Under the pieces are notes generated by a model. It saw only the letters and a list, made by a program, of their open reading frames with translations, did no database searches and was not told where the DNA came from. Below, piece after piece: positions 1 to 5,684 of a stretch of 14,194 nt of DNA; within the stretch, counting starts at the first letter, position 1; each line of letters opens with the position of its first letter. Made by a program: the position numbers and the translations under genes. Source of the DNA: Dethiothermospora halolimnae. GTDB taxonomy: Bacteria > Bacillota > Clostridia > Tissierellales > VENL01. The stretch is from positions 1 to 14,194 of the forward strand of contig NZ_JBAKFX010000075.1 in assembly GCF_037577855.1 (NCBI RefSeq). The letters run 5' to 3'.

Positions 1-1069
1 TCTTCGTACTCATAGCTCCACTAGAAATTTTCTTTTGATATATATTTACTAAATACCTTCTTGAAGCAAAGAATACAACATTGTTATCTTTGTCTAATTG
101 CTTAACAGTTTTAATGTTATCTATTCCCAATTTCAGTAAAAATTTAAGTTCTTCCATATGTGGCTTTAGGTAATTAAATAGAATGGGATATCTATTTTGT
201 AAAGTTCTTTTTTCTATCTTGTCTAATAACTTTCTATACCTCTTCTTTTCTTTATCTAATTGCTTTAATTTCTTATTATATTCCTTTTTTCTTCTATTGT
301 ATTCTTCTACTTCATCAACCTTTAGCTTCTTCATTTTTATAAAGTTAAATATATCTATGTTATATGAATCCAATAGATCCCAAATATTAAATATAATACC
401 TTCTTGCTTCTTGGGATTAAAGCTCATAATTTTGTAGAAGTCATCAAATTTGTTAATTACACTTTTATACCCTTCTATGAGTGGGCAGTCCCCTGTAATA
501 TAAGTTATATTAAAATAATCTCTAAAATTAACTTCTCCCGAAATATAGTCATATACTTGTTTTATAGTTTCAAATTCATTTTCTTCTAAAGATATATCTT
601 CTATAAATGCTTTAATATCTTTCTTCTTTAATCTCATCTTTCTTTTAAGGCTCTTTTTCTCCTTGTATGTTAAGTTAATATAGAATTTCCAATTTACTTT
701 ATTATCTACTTTAGCTATTGCCATTTCCATTATTTCGTAATGTTTTTTATCTGGATACTTTTGCTTGTATTGTTTTATTAATTTTTCTTTTCTCTCTTTT
801 CTAAGCTTTTTCTTATAACCCTCTTTCTTCCTCTTTAAGTTTTCCTCTTTCTCTTTTTCTGCATCTTCTTCTATAGCTCGATCCTTTAATGTTCTCATCA
901 TTCCTTTATCTATTTCTTTATACACAAATGCTTTAATAAAATCTTCTATTGTATCAAATCCATATTTTTTATACTCATAAAAGAATTTATAGTCTTTAGT
1001 GAATTTTTGTTCTCTTATTTCTGTATTTATAATTATCCATTTGTCAATTGATTTAATCACTTTAATCAT
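1..1069 (-). CDS. Large lysine-rich hypothetical protein, 3' end cut by the window edge
   Basis: An uninterrupted reading frame of 356 codons starts at ATG 1069-1067 and is still open at base 1, so the C-terminus is missing. The RBS AAAAGGAGG (complement of 1078-1086) lies 8 bases before the ATG, which fixes the start. The protein begins MIKVIKSIDKWIIINTEIRE. It is very rich in Lys and Glu, with a charged, coiled-coil-like stretch near residues 75-110 and a second near residues 265-310. There are no membrane segments and no motif I recognise. A basic protein of this type at the edge of a plasmid-like region could bind DNA (a replication initiator is one option), but nothing seen proves it. 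A promoter-like pair lies upstream at 1154-1181. The frame is certain; the function is not. Confidence 0.85.
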   Translation of the reverse strand, partial: MIKVIKSIDKWIIINTEIREQKFTKDYKFFYEYKKYGFDTIEDFIKAFVYKEIDKGMMRTLKDRAIEEDAEKEKEENLKRKKEGYKKKLRKERKEKLIKQYKQKYPDKKHYEIMEMAIAKVDNKVNWKFYINLTYKEKKSLKRKMRLKKKDIKAFIEDISLEENEFETIKQVYDYISGEVNFRDYFNITYITGDCPLIEGYKSVINKFDDFYKIMSFNPKKQEGIIFNIWDLLDSYNIDIFNFIKMKKLKVDEVEEYNRRKKEYNKKLKQLDKEKKRYRKLLDKIEKRTLQNRYPILFNYLKPHMEELKFLLKLGIDNIKTVKQLDKDNNVVFFASRRYLVNIYQKKISSGAMSTK

Positions 1070-1124
1070 TAAAATAACCTCCTTTTAATTTTTTAAGGGA
1101 GGTCTGTTTTATTAAACCGTTTTA

Positions 1125-1243
1125 TTGAATATTTACCATACTAACTGTATATCATTATAGTATAACAAAACAATTTAATAAGCAGACACATTCCCATGAG
1201 AACTTGTTCCTCCCTAGTTAAAGGACAAGTTCTTTTCTCTTTG
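1125..1243 (+). ncRNA. Candidate short plus-strand RNA (promoter plus terminator, no ORF)
   Basis: TTGAAT (1125-1130), a 17-base spacer and TATATC (1148-1153) form a promoter-like pair diverging from the left-edge gene. About 40 bases past the predicted start, GAACTTGTTCC (1200-1210) pairs with GGACAAGTTC (1223-1232) with one bulge and is followed by a T-rich run to 1243, as in a Rho-independent terminator. A transcript of about 80 bases would contain no credible ORF. The terminator is more secure than the promoter. This and the next two entries are all I see in the gene-free stretch 1070-1451. Confidence 0.35.
1154..1181 (-). promoter_or_regulatory. Candidate promoter of the left-edge gene
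   Basis: Read on the minus strand, TTATTA (1181-1176), a 16-base spacer and a perfect TATAAT (1159-1154). Transcription would start near 1148, leaving a leader of about 80 bases before the ATG at 1069. The -10 is good and the -35 is weak. Confidence 0.45.
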
Positions 1244-1259
1244 TATATAATAGATTTCC

Positions 1260-1302
1260 ATACCTATAAAAATAACTATATGCCTGACATTTTTATAGGT
1301 AT
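1260..1302. repeat. Perfect 14-bp inverted repeat with 15-base spacer
   Basis: ATACCTATAAAAAT (1260-1273) is the exact reverse complement of ATTTTTATAGGTAT (1289-1302). No T-run follows on either strand, so it does not look like a terminator. It could be a protein-binding site (operator, replication or partition site) or an RNA hairpin. Confidence 0.6.
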
Positions 1303-1397
1303 ATACGTTTTATATATATGCTTATATATTCTTTTAGCAGTAGCATTATGGACTGGAACGATATATAATTCAAGTCTTTATCTGACTTATGACATAA

Positions 1398-1436
1398 CAA
1401 AAGCCCTTTACTTTTTAATAAAGTAAGGGGCTTTAT
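1398..1436 (-). terminator. Rho-independent terminator of the 101-residue gene
   Basis: AAAGCCCTTTACTTT (1400-1414) pairs with AAAGTAAGGGGCTTT (1420-1434), with one wobble or mismatch. On the minus strand it is followed by a T-rich run. It sits 16 bases after the stop of the gene at 1452-1757. Confidence 0.75.
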
Positions 1437-1451
1437 ATATTTAAAAGACTA

Positions 1452-1757
1452 TTAACTTTCTATATCTAATTTATTTATATTATTGTAATTAATGGAAAGT
1501 AAAAAATTTAATGATTTTAGTTCATTTTTATAATCTAATCCCAAGGCTTCTTTCAAGGAAATATTGTAGTTTATGATGATTTCCTGTAATCTAAGAAAAT
1601 TCTCATCCAGCCCAAATCTATTTAGATAGTCATCTCTAATAGTTTTAATCTCTGTAATCCTATTTCTTATAAAATCCGTATCTCTTTTATATCTAGAAAT
1701 AAATGATAATTCCAGTATCTCTTTTTCGTATTTATCGAAATTTATATTTTTAGTCAT
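1452..1757 (-). CDS. Hypothetical 101-residue protein
   Basis: The ATG at 1757 has an AAGGAGGG-type RBS about 11-12 bases upstream on the minus strand, and a terminator lies just past the stop. The protein starts MTKNINFDKYEKEILELSFI, is highly charged (Lys, Glu, Asp, Arg) and looks all-helical, with coiled-coil-like heptads between about residues 8 and 70. It has no signal peptide and no membrane segment. I recognise no family. With its own RBS and terminator and no clear operon partner, it is probably a single-gene unit. It could be a small DNA- or protein-binding accessory protein of the element, but that is a guess. Confidence 0.7.
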   Translation of the reverse strand: MTKNINFDKYEKEILELSFISRYKRDTDFIRNRITEIKTIRDDYLNRFGLDENFLRLQEIIINYNISLKEALGLDYKNELKSLNFLLSINYNNINKLDIES

Positions 1758-1852
1758 TTTTTTTATTTTCCCTCCTTATTTTAATGTTTATACATTATAT
1801 AAATAAAGAAGGTTATTATAACTTTTACTTGCTCTTAAGGGGTTTTAGGCAT

Positions 1853-1920
1853 AAAAAAAGTCCCTAACCTAGCTTATATAATCAAACTTTTCCTAGAAAA
1901 GTTTAAAAGCTTATAGGAAC
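1853..1920 (-). terminator. Long imperfect terminator hairpin overlapping the end of the small exported protein gene
   Basis: On the minus strand, an outer arm GTTCCTA (1920-1914) pairs with TAGGGAC, with an AAGCTT/AAGCT helix and an inner perfect hairpin AAACTTTT (1884-1891) / AAAAGTTT (1897-1904). It is followed by seven Ts (complement of 1853-1859). The outer arm lies in the last codons of the gene ending at 1911. Confidence 0.6.
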
Positions 1921-2099
1921 AGCAACTTAACTTTCTGTCGATATTCTGCTGATGTCATTTTTAATTTACTGTTTAATTCATCTTTTTTATCATCAAAAAA
2001 ACTATTATCTCCTGCAAAAACATCTAAAGTAAAACCAACAAAGAAAACAGTAAAAGTTAATAAAATTAAAAATAAATATCTAGTTTTTTGTTTTGTCAT
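1911..2099 (-). CDS. Small exported or membrane-anchored protein, 62 residues
   Basis: The start chosen is ATG 2099, six codons inside the longest frame, because an AAAGGAGG RBS lies a few bases upstream of it; the more upstream ATG sits before that RBS. The protein is MTKQKTRYLFLILLTFTVFF and onward: a Lys/Arg N-region, a hydrophobic core to about residue 23, and a VFA-like signal peptidase site near residue 29. A mature part of only about 33 charged residues remains, ending in LLFL. It may be a lipidless secreted peptide, or the product of a gene truncated at its 3' end, since pilin-like proteins elsewhere in the window keep two further membrane segments. A TATAAT-like -10 (complement of 2190-2195) lies about 85 bases upstream of its start. 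I do not recognise a family. Confidence 0.6.
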   Translation of the reverse strand: MTKQKTRYLFLILLTFTVFFVGFTLDVFAGDNSFFDDKKDELNSKLKMTSAEYRQKVKLLFL

Positions 2100-2274
2100 T
2101 ACTTTTCCTCCTTTCATTTTTAATAATATAATATTTTTTACTTAGTTTAAATACTTAATTAGCTTAACACTTAATGAATCATTACTACTATTATATCTTT
2201 TTTTATTAAAAAAATAATTTATTTAAAATCAAAATAGTTTTATACTTATTTTAAGCATATCAATAATTAACATC

Positions 2275-2298
2275 AAAAAAGCCCTTTAAGGGCTTTTT
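2275..2298 (-). terminator. Symmetric terminator between the exported-protein gene and toxin cassette A
   Basis: A run of six A's, GCCC (2281-2284), loop TTTAA, GGGC (2290-2293), then TTTTT. It works in both directions. No plus-strand gene lies just upstream, so its likely job is to stop minus-strand RNA crossing cassette A, including the proposed antitoxin RNA. Confidence 0.7.
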
Positions 2299-2315
2299 AA
2301 AATTATGTTTATTTA

Positions 2316-2345
2316 TTGCCAAAACATGACAATATATATTATAAT
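2316..2345 (+). promoter_or_regulatory. Promoter of toxin cassette A
   Basis: TTGCCA (2316-2321), an 18-base spacer and a perfect TATAAT (2340-2345). The predicted start is near 2352, about 120 bases before the toxin-like GTG at 2471. Confidence 0.55.
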
Positions 2346-2378
2346 TATAAGTGCAAAGATCTTCCAAAGAAAGTAAAG

Positions 2379-2456
2379 AAGACTATGTGCACCCATAGTC
2401 TTCTGTCCAAAGTTATTGAAACTTTGTAAATTTTCCGATAGCTGTAAGGCTATCTG
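2379..2456 (+). ncRNA. Structured 5' leader of toxin mRNA A (three consecutive hairpins)
   Basis: Three hairpins follow each other. AAGACTATG (2379-2387) pairs with CATAGTCTT (2394-2402). CAAAGTT (2408-2414) pairs with AACTTTG (2420-2426). GATAGC (2437-2442) pairs with GCTATC (2449-2454). The last one ends two bases before the RBS AAAGGGGG (2457-2464). Such leaders are typical of type I toxin mRNAs, where folding limits ribosome access. The pairing is seen directly; the regulatory role is inferred. Confidence 0.6.
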
Positions 2457-2470
2457 AAAGGGGGTTTTGT

Positions 2471-2572
2471 GTGTTCCAGAAATTTGTGGAACTAACATTT
2501 TTGTTGTTTGTTAGCGTGATAATTTTTGTATTACCTTTCATTAGGACAAAAGGTAGACTTCTAAAATTATAA
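2471..2572 (+). CDS. Candidate type I toxin A: 33-residue hydrophobic peptide
   Basis: GTG 2471 lies 6 bases after RBS AAAGGGGG (2457-2464). The peptide is MFQKFVELTFLLFVSVIIFV (residues 1-20) followed by LPFIRTKGRLLKL: a short N-terminus, one membrane helix (about residues 6-24), and a basic tail with two Arg and two Lys. This size and plan match known type I toxins (Fst, TxpA/BsrG and the Clostridioides difficile prophage toxins), which damage the host membrane when the antisense RNA is lost. I do not claim homology to any one of them. It has its own promoter, a structured leader and a strong terminator, and is faced by an opposing promoter at 2629-2656. The GTG start and short length make this less certain than a large gene, but the independent signals agree. 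Confidence 0.6.
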   Translation: MFQKFVELTFLLFVSVIIFVLPFIRTKGRLLKL

Positions 2573-2581
2573 AAAGTCTTC

Positions 2582-2620
2582 AATAGGTCAGTGTCTTTAG
2601 CACTGACCTATTTGTTTTGT
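2582..2620 (+). terminator. Strong terminator of toxin mRNA A
   Basis: AATAGGTCAGTG (2582-2593) pairs perfectly with CACTGACCTATT (2601-2612), loop TCTTTAG, followed by TGTTTTGTT. It lies 9 bases after the toxin A stop. Confidence 0.85.
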
Positions 2621-2622
2621 TC

Positions 2623-2672
2623 ATTAATATTATAGAAAGATGGAAAACAATTACAACTAAAAAATGTTTTAC
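2623..2672. repeat. 50-bp repeat, copy 1 (carries antisense promoter A)
   Basis: Matches 2991-3040 without gaps at 40 of 50 positions. It starts with the identical ATTAATATTATAG and ends with a TGTTTT(A/G)C core. It covers both promoter boxes and the region upstream of -35 of the minus-strand promoter. Confidence 0.85.
2629..2656 (-). promoter_or_regulatory. Antisense promoter A
   Basis: On the minus strand, TTGTAA (2656-2651), a 16-base spacer and a perfect TATAAT (2634-2629). It points back into the toxin A terminator and gene. Confidence 0.65.
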
Positions 2673-2690
2673 AAAAAAATGATAATTATT

Positions 2691-2719
2691 TCTTGTTGAA
2701 AAATAATTTTTAGTATACA
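2691..2719 (+). promoter_or_regulatory. Candidate promoter of toxin cassette B
   Basis: A -10-like TATACA lies at 2714-2719. Possible -35 boxes are TCTTGT (2691-2696, spacer 17) or TTGTTG (2693-2698, spacer 15). It is moderate at best, but it lies where cassette A has its promoter, about 100 bases ahead of the GTG. Confidence 0.4.
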
Positions 2720-2728
2720 CTAGAACTA

Positions 2729-2803
2729 GCAAAAGCCCCCAAGGTATCAGGCAAAGTTATAGTCTTTTGCAAATGCTTGTATAGCTAATACCGTTAACTA
2801 TAC
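2729..2803 (+). ncRNA. Structured 5' leader of toxin mRNA B
   Basis: GCAAAAG (2729-2735) pairs with CTTTTGC (2764-2770). GTATAG pairs with CTATAC, the latter ending at 2803, and the RBS AAAGGAGG starts at 2805. A hairpin placed directly in front of the RBS repeats the layout of cassette A even though the sequences differ. Confidence 0.5.
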
Positions 2804-2821
2804 GAAAGGAGGCAATGCTTA

Positions 2822-2935
2822 GTGCTAATATTGTTAGTGCTAGCAGTTGTTCTTTCGGTTGTATCTACTTACAAGGTAGTACAATTTTTTTTGGAGAATT
2901 TCTGCAAAAAACATAATATAACTTGGAATTTTTGA
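2822..2935 (+). CDS. Candidate type I toxin B: 37-residue hydrophobic peptide
   Basis: GTG 2822 is 9 bases after RBS AAAGGAGG (2805-2812). The peptide is MLILLVLAVVLSVVSTYKVV (residues 1-20) followed by QFFLENFCKKHNITWNF: a membrane helix at residues 1-16 and a polar, mostly basic tail with aromatic residues. It does not align with toxin A, but size, topology, GTG start, hairpin before the RBS, downstream terminator and opposing promoter are all the same. An overlapping ATG at 2815 would give a different 33-residue peptide (MLSANIV...), but it is only 2 bases from the RBS and its product lacks a membrane helix, so I prefer the GTG. Probable role: membrane-acting toxin of a plasmid-stabilising type I module. 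Confidence 0.6.
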   Translation: MLILLVLAVVLSVVSTYKVVQFFLENFCKKHNITWNF

Positions 2936-2951
2936 GGTTATATTATTAAAA

Positions 2952-2988
2952 AACAACCATCCATCTGCATTGGATGGTTTGTTTTTTT
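2952..2988 (+). terminator. Terminator of toxin mRNA B, potentially bidirectional
   Basis: AACAACCATCCA (2952-2963) pairs with TGGATGGTTTGTT (2971-2983) with one bulged T, followed by a T-run to 2988. The complementary strand also ends in a T-run, so it can act on minus-strand RNA too. Confidence 0.85.
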
Positions 2989-2990
2989 AT

Positions 2991-3040
2991 ATTAATATTA
3001 TAGTTAATTGAAAAATAATTACAAGTGAAAAGTGTTTTGC
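2991..3040. repeat. 50-bp repeat, copy 2 (carries antisense promoter B)
   Basis: 80% identical, without gaps, to 2623-2672. The spacing between the copies is 368 bp, which sets the length of one cassette. Confidence 0.85.
2997..3024 (-). promoter_or_regulatory. Antisense promoter B
   Basis: On the minus strand, TTGTAA (3024-3019), a 16-base spacer and a perfect TATAAT (3002-2997). The boxes and spacer length match antisense promoter A. RNA would start near 2990 and immediately enter the terminator hairpin of toxin B. Confidence 0.6.
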
Positions 3041-3125
3041 TATAAAGAGTTTTGATGTTTACATCATGAAAAATTTAAAAAGGGGTATCAATATTAAATT
3101 GAGCTATATCTTTTTAAGGCAAATT

Positions 3126-3155
3126 AAAAGATGTAGCTTTAAAGCTACATCTTTT
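3126..3155 (-). terminator. Palindromic terminator of the copper amine oxidase-like gene
   Basis: A perfect 30-base palindrome (AAAAGATGTAGC arm) begins 5 bases after the stop codon at 3160 and is followed on the minus strand by a T-rich stretch. Confidence 0.7.
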
Positions 3156-3159
3156 GAAA

Positions 3160-4191
3160 TTAATTTGAATTTTCTATAACTATATCAATCCCATAACTGT
3201 CAGGATTTAGAAATTTTATAACTGTATTTCCATATTTTAAAGGTTTTGAATAATCTACCTCATTAGATGAATTTTTTGCTAAATTGTCAATAGTTTTCCA
3301 AATCGCTTTAGCATCCTCTCTACTCTTTGAATAATAAGATAAAGTTTCTGCTGTCATATTCATAATATAATTAACTCTTTGAAATACTCCATCTTCCTCT
3401 TTATCAGGACTCCAATTTCTTATTGATATAACAGGCTTATTATCATCTGTTCTTTTAACCCAAAATGCTGAGTTTCCAGCCATTCCAGTTGAAGAAGCAG
3501 AATAAGTAAGATATCCACCTTCATTCAGTTTATATCCTGAATTATCCAAAAGTTCATTTAAAGTTTCAAGGTCATCCTCATATGAAGAACCAGAAGGTCT
3601 TGTTCCTATTTGTGGAGTTTCCATAAATCCAACACCTACAGAGTTTAATCCGTCTTTAGGATAAACTGGAACATCTTTATATTTTGAAATATCAATAACA
3701 GTTCCATCAAAGTTTTCATCGACTACCACTTCTGTACCTCTATTAATAGAGATATTGTGATAACCTCTTGAAAACTCATAACCTACCTCATATCCAAATC
3801 CTTCAGAGATAAATCTTAATGGTAAATATGTTCTACCATCTCTTAAAATTGCTTTTGTATCCATTTTAGTAGGTCCTTGTGGTGTAGTAAGAATATTGCT
3901 ACCAATTACTAATGATAAACTTTCATCAAGAGTAACTGTTTGAGTAGCTCCATCCCATTCTACCTTTTTACCTAAGCCTTCTGTTACGGCTCTAACAGGG
4001 ACCATTGTTCTTGCATCTGAGTTAATAAAAGGTGAACCCATATTTTCAGGAATATATAATTCCCTCCCATCAATATAAATTTTAATATTACCCTCTATTT
4101 CATCATCAGCAAAAACACTTATTTGTGTTAAACTCATCATCACCATCATTACACACATCATCATTACAATTAAAGTTTTAGTTCTTTTCAT
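3160..4191 (-). CDS. Secreted protein with copper amine oxidase N-terminal-like domain, 343 residues
   Basis: The start chosen is ATG 4191, preceded at 7 bases by GAGGAGGAA; the longer frame from 4212 would begin upstream of this RBS. A signal peptide is clear: MKRTK, then an unusually Met-rich core (seven Met in residues 10-19), and a VFA cleavage site at residue 28. Residues about 37-140 carry two copies of the motif typical of the copper amine oxidase N-terminal domain family (PF07833): MVPVRAVTEGLGKKVEWD and YLPLRFISEGFGYEV. In Firmicutes this domain usually belongs to surface or secreted proteins and does not imply oxidase activity. The C-terminal 200 residues are not recognised and contain no catalytic motif I can see. 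The gene stands alone with its own promoter and terminator. Probable role: extracellular or cell-wall-associated accessory protein. Confidence 0.85.
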   Translation of the reverse strand: MKRTKTLIVMMMCVMMVMMSLTQISVFADDEIEGNIKIYIDGRELYIPENMGSPFINSDARTMVPVRAVTEGLGKKVEWDGATQTVTLDESLSLVIGSNILTTPQGPTKMDTKAILRDGRTYLPLRFISEGFGYEVGYEFSRGYHNISINRGTEVVVDENFDGTVIDISKYKDVPVYPKDGLNSVGVGFMETPQIGTRPSGSSYEDDLETLNELLDNSGYKLNEGGYLTYSASSTGMAGNSAFWVKRTDDNKPVISIRNWSPDKEEDGVFQRVNYIMNMTAETLSYYSKSREDAKAIWKTIDNLAKNSSNEVDYSKPLKYGNTVIKFLNPDSYGIDIVIENSN

Positions 4192-4223
4192 TTTAAATTC
4201 CTCCTCACACATTTTATTAAGTC

Positions 4224-4250
4224 CTAACTACTCTTCTTAAGAGTAGTTAG
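4224..4250. promoter_or_regulatory. Perfect 12-bp hairpin in the leader of the copper amine oxidase-like gene
   Basis: CTAACTACTCTT (4224-4235) pairs with AAGAGTAGTTAG (4239-4250) across a 3-base loop. It lies between the predicted transcription start (about 4296) and the RBS of the minus-strand gene. It has no T-run, so it is probably an operator or an mRNA-stabilising hairpin rather than a terminator. A left-end hairpin of the neighbouring TnpB element is another option. Confidence 0.5.
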
Positions 4251-4296
4251 CATACCCGTATTCTTTAAATAACTTTTTTTAATGTTTAGTCCTTAC

Positions 4297-4331
4297 TAGA
4301 ATATTCTAACATTTTATTTTTATCTTAGCAA
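4297..4331 (-). promoter_or_regulatory. Promoter of the copper amine oxidase-like gene, with overlapping palindrome
   Basis: On the minus strand, TTGCTA (4331-4326), a 17-base spacer and TAGAAT (4308-4303). The palindrome TAGAATATTCTA (4297-4308) overlaps the -10 box and could be a repressor site. Confidence 0.5.
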
Positions 4332-4436
4332 TAAATCCAATTATTTTAGTTAGACAAGTATAAAGCAGATAAAAATTATATATAAAGTCATAACTGCATT
4401 ATCATGTTGTATAAGAAAAATGAAAGGAGATTGATA

Positions 4437-5684
4437 ATGCTATATGCTACAAGAAGAATTAATTTAAGACACTTAGAAAAAGAAGAAAAAGTCCTTTTGA
4501 AAAAACTATGTGTGCTGTCAAAAAAAATATATAATCAAGCACTAGATAACATCGAAAACCATTTTAAAGATACTGGACAGTTTTTATTTTGGAAAGACAA
4601 TTATAAACTAATTAAATCATTTTGGGCTTATAAAGAACTTGGTAGTAGATATCAAGCAATTTTAAAAGAAGCCGAAAGTAATTACAAAACCTTTATGACA
4701 ACTATAAAAAATGGGAAACAATACAACCTATATAAAGATTGGCAGAAAGCTAATCCACCCAAGAAGAAGAAACATTATTTTCCATTAATATCTGAAAATT
4801 TTTCCCAAAATAATGGAATGGTTAAAATCCCCATGAGTATAAAGTATCGAAAGAGTTATAAAGATATATGGATAGCCCTTCCTCATGATCTTAAAGAAAC
4901 TAAGATTAAAAAGATAGTTGTACGTCCTAAGTTTTATACAATGGAAGAATTTGAACTTTTGGTAATTTATAAAGTAGATGAAATTAGCTTAAACTTAGAT
5001 AAGAACAATGCTTTAGCCATTGATTTAGGTGTATCTAATTTTGCCACTTGTGCTGACACTAATGGAAAATGCTTCATTATTGATGGTAAAAAAATAAAAT
5101 CCATTAATCAAGGCTTTAATAAAACAGTTGCTAAAATTAACAGAATGAAAAAAAAGCAAGGTAATAAGGGATATACTAAAGGTTATAGAAAATTAATAAA
5201 CAAAAGAACAAATCAAGTCCAAGACTATTTAAATAAATCTGTTGCTTTTATAGTTAATTATTGTATAAAAAATGAAATTGCCAATATTGCTATTGGTTAT
5301 AATCAAGCATTCCAAGAATTATCTAATATTGGACATAGAAACAATCAAATCTTTACTCAAATGCCCTATTCTAAATTTCTTAAAAAGTTAAAGTTTAAAT
5401 GCAAGAAAAATAATATTAATCTAACTATTGTTGATGAAAGTTATACAAGTAAAGCAAGTTTTTTAGATAATGACTTTCTTCCAGAAAAACGTTCTAATAA
5501 AAAATATACCTTCTCTGGCAAAAGAGTTAAACGTGGATTATATATAGCAAGTGATGGAAGGCTTATAAATGCAGATGTTAATGGAGCATTTAATATACTT
5601 CGCAAACGTAAGCTGGTTTCTCCTGCAATAATTAGGAGAATACAGTCTAGTGGTGTTGCTCAGCCAACTAGAATAAGGCAATAA
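4437..5684 (+). CDS. tnpB: TnpB-family RNA-guided nuclease (IS200/IS605 OrfB-like), no TnpA partner
   Basis: The start chosen is ATG 4437 (415 residues), with AAAGGAG at the usual distance; the upstream ATG at 4404 lies before this RBS. The length is that of ordinary TnpB. RuvC-like motifs are visible: ALAIDLGVSN (Asp196) and INADVNGAFNIL (Asp380). At the usual RuvC-II position the sequence is IAIGYN (residues 285-289), where the common form has a Glu; a conserved VDESYTSKASFLD stretch carries Asp333/Glu334 instead, and may supply the third acidic residue. The CXXC zinc finger of many TnpBs is absent and replaced by FSGKRVKRGLYIASDGRLINADVN-type sequence. TnpB proteins cut DNA using an omega RNA from the 3' end of their own element. 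No TnpA transposase lies nearby, so the unit is non-autonomous or domesticated. The RNA hairpins at 5618-5672 overlap its last codons. Confidence 0.9.
   Translation: MLYATRRINLRHLEKEEKVLLKKLCVLSKKIYNQALDNIENHFKDTGQFLFWKDNYKLIKSFWAYKELGSRYQAILKEAESNYKTFMTTIKNGKQYNLYKDWQKANPPKKKKHYFPLISENFSQNNGMVKIPMSIKYRKSYKDIWIALPHDLKETKIKKIVVRPKFYTMEEFELLVIYKVDEISLNLDKNNALAIDLGVSNFATCADTNGKCFIIDGKKIKSINQGFNKTVAKINRMKKKQGNKGYTKGYRKLINKRTNQVQDYLNKSVAFIVNYCIKNEIANIAIGYNQAFQELSNIGHRNNQIFTQMPYSKFLKKLKFKCKKNNINLTIVDESYTSKASFLDNDFLPEKRSNKKYTFSGKRVKRGLYIASDGRLINADVNGAFNILRKRKLVSPAIIRRIQSSGVAQPTRIRQ

Larger units (their letters stand above)
2275..2622 (-). ncRNA. Inferred antisense antitoxin RNA A
   Basis: A good minus-strand promoter (2656-2629) starts RNA near 2622, exactly behind the toxin A terminator. 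The next good minus-strand terminator is at 2298-2275. An RNA of about 350 bases would be complementary to the whole toxin A mRNA. A shorter product ending at the hairpins near 2379-2402 (followed on the minus strand by a T-rich stretch) is also possible. The extent is inferred; only the promoter and terminators are visible. Confidence 0.45.

Noticed and set aside
183..589. Two plus-strand frames of 84 and 61 codons
   Set aside because: They lie wholly inside the long minus-strand gene 1-1069 and consist of Phe/Leu/Ser runs, the usual shadow of Lys/Glu-rich coding sequence.
1196..1426. Plus-strand 76-codon frame with a hydrophobic stretch (49 codons from ATG 1280)
   Set aside because: No RBS at any ATG, it runs through the terminator hairpin at 1200-1232 and ends inside the terminator of the minus-strand gene. 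The hydrophobic look comes from AT-rich sequence.
2313..2498. Minus-strand 61-codon frame across toxin cassette A
   Set aside because: No RBS; it is antisense to the structured toxin leader and spans three hairpins. Better explained as a shadow of the toxin unit, within the proposed antisense RNA.
2700..3160. CRISPR-like array
   Set aside because: Only one pair of 50-bp repeats 368 bp apart, with gene-like content between; no regular short repeat-spacer pattern anywhere in the window.
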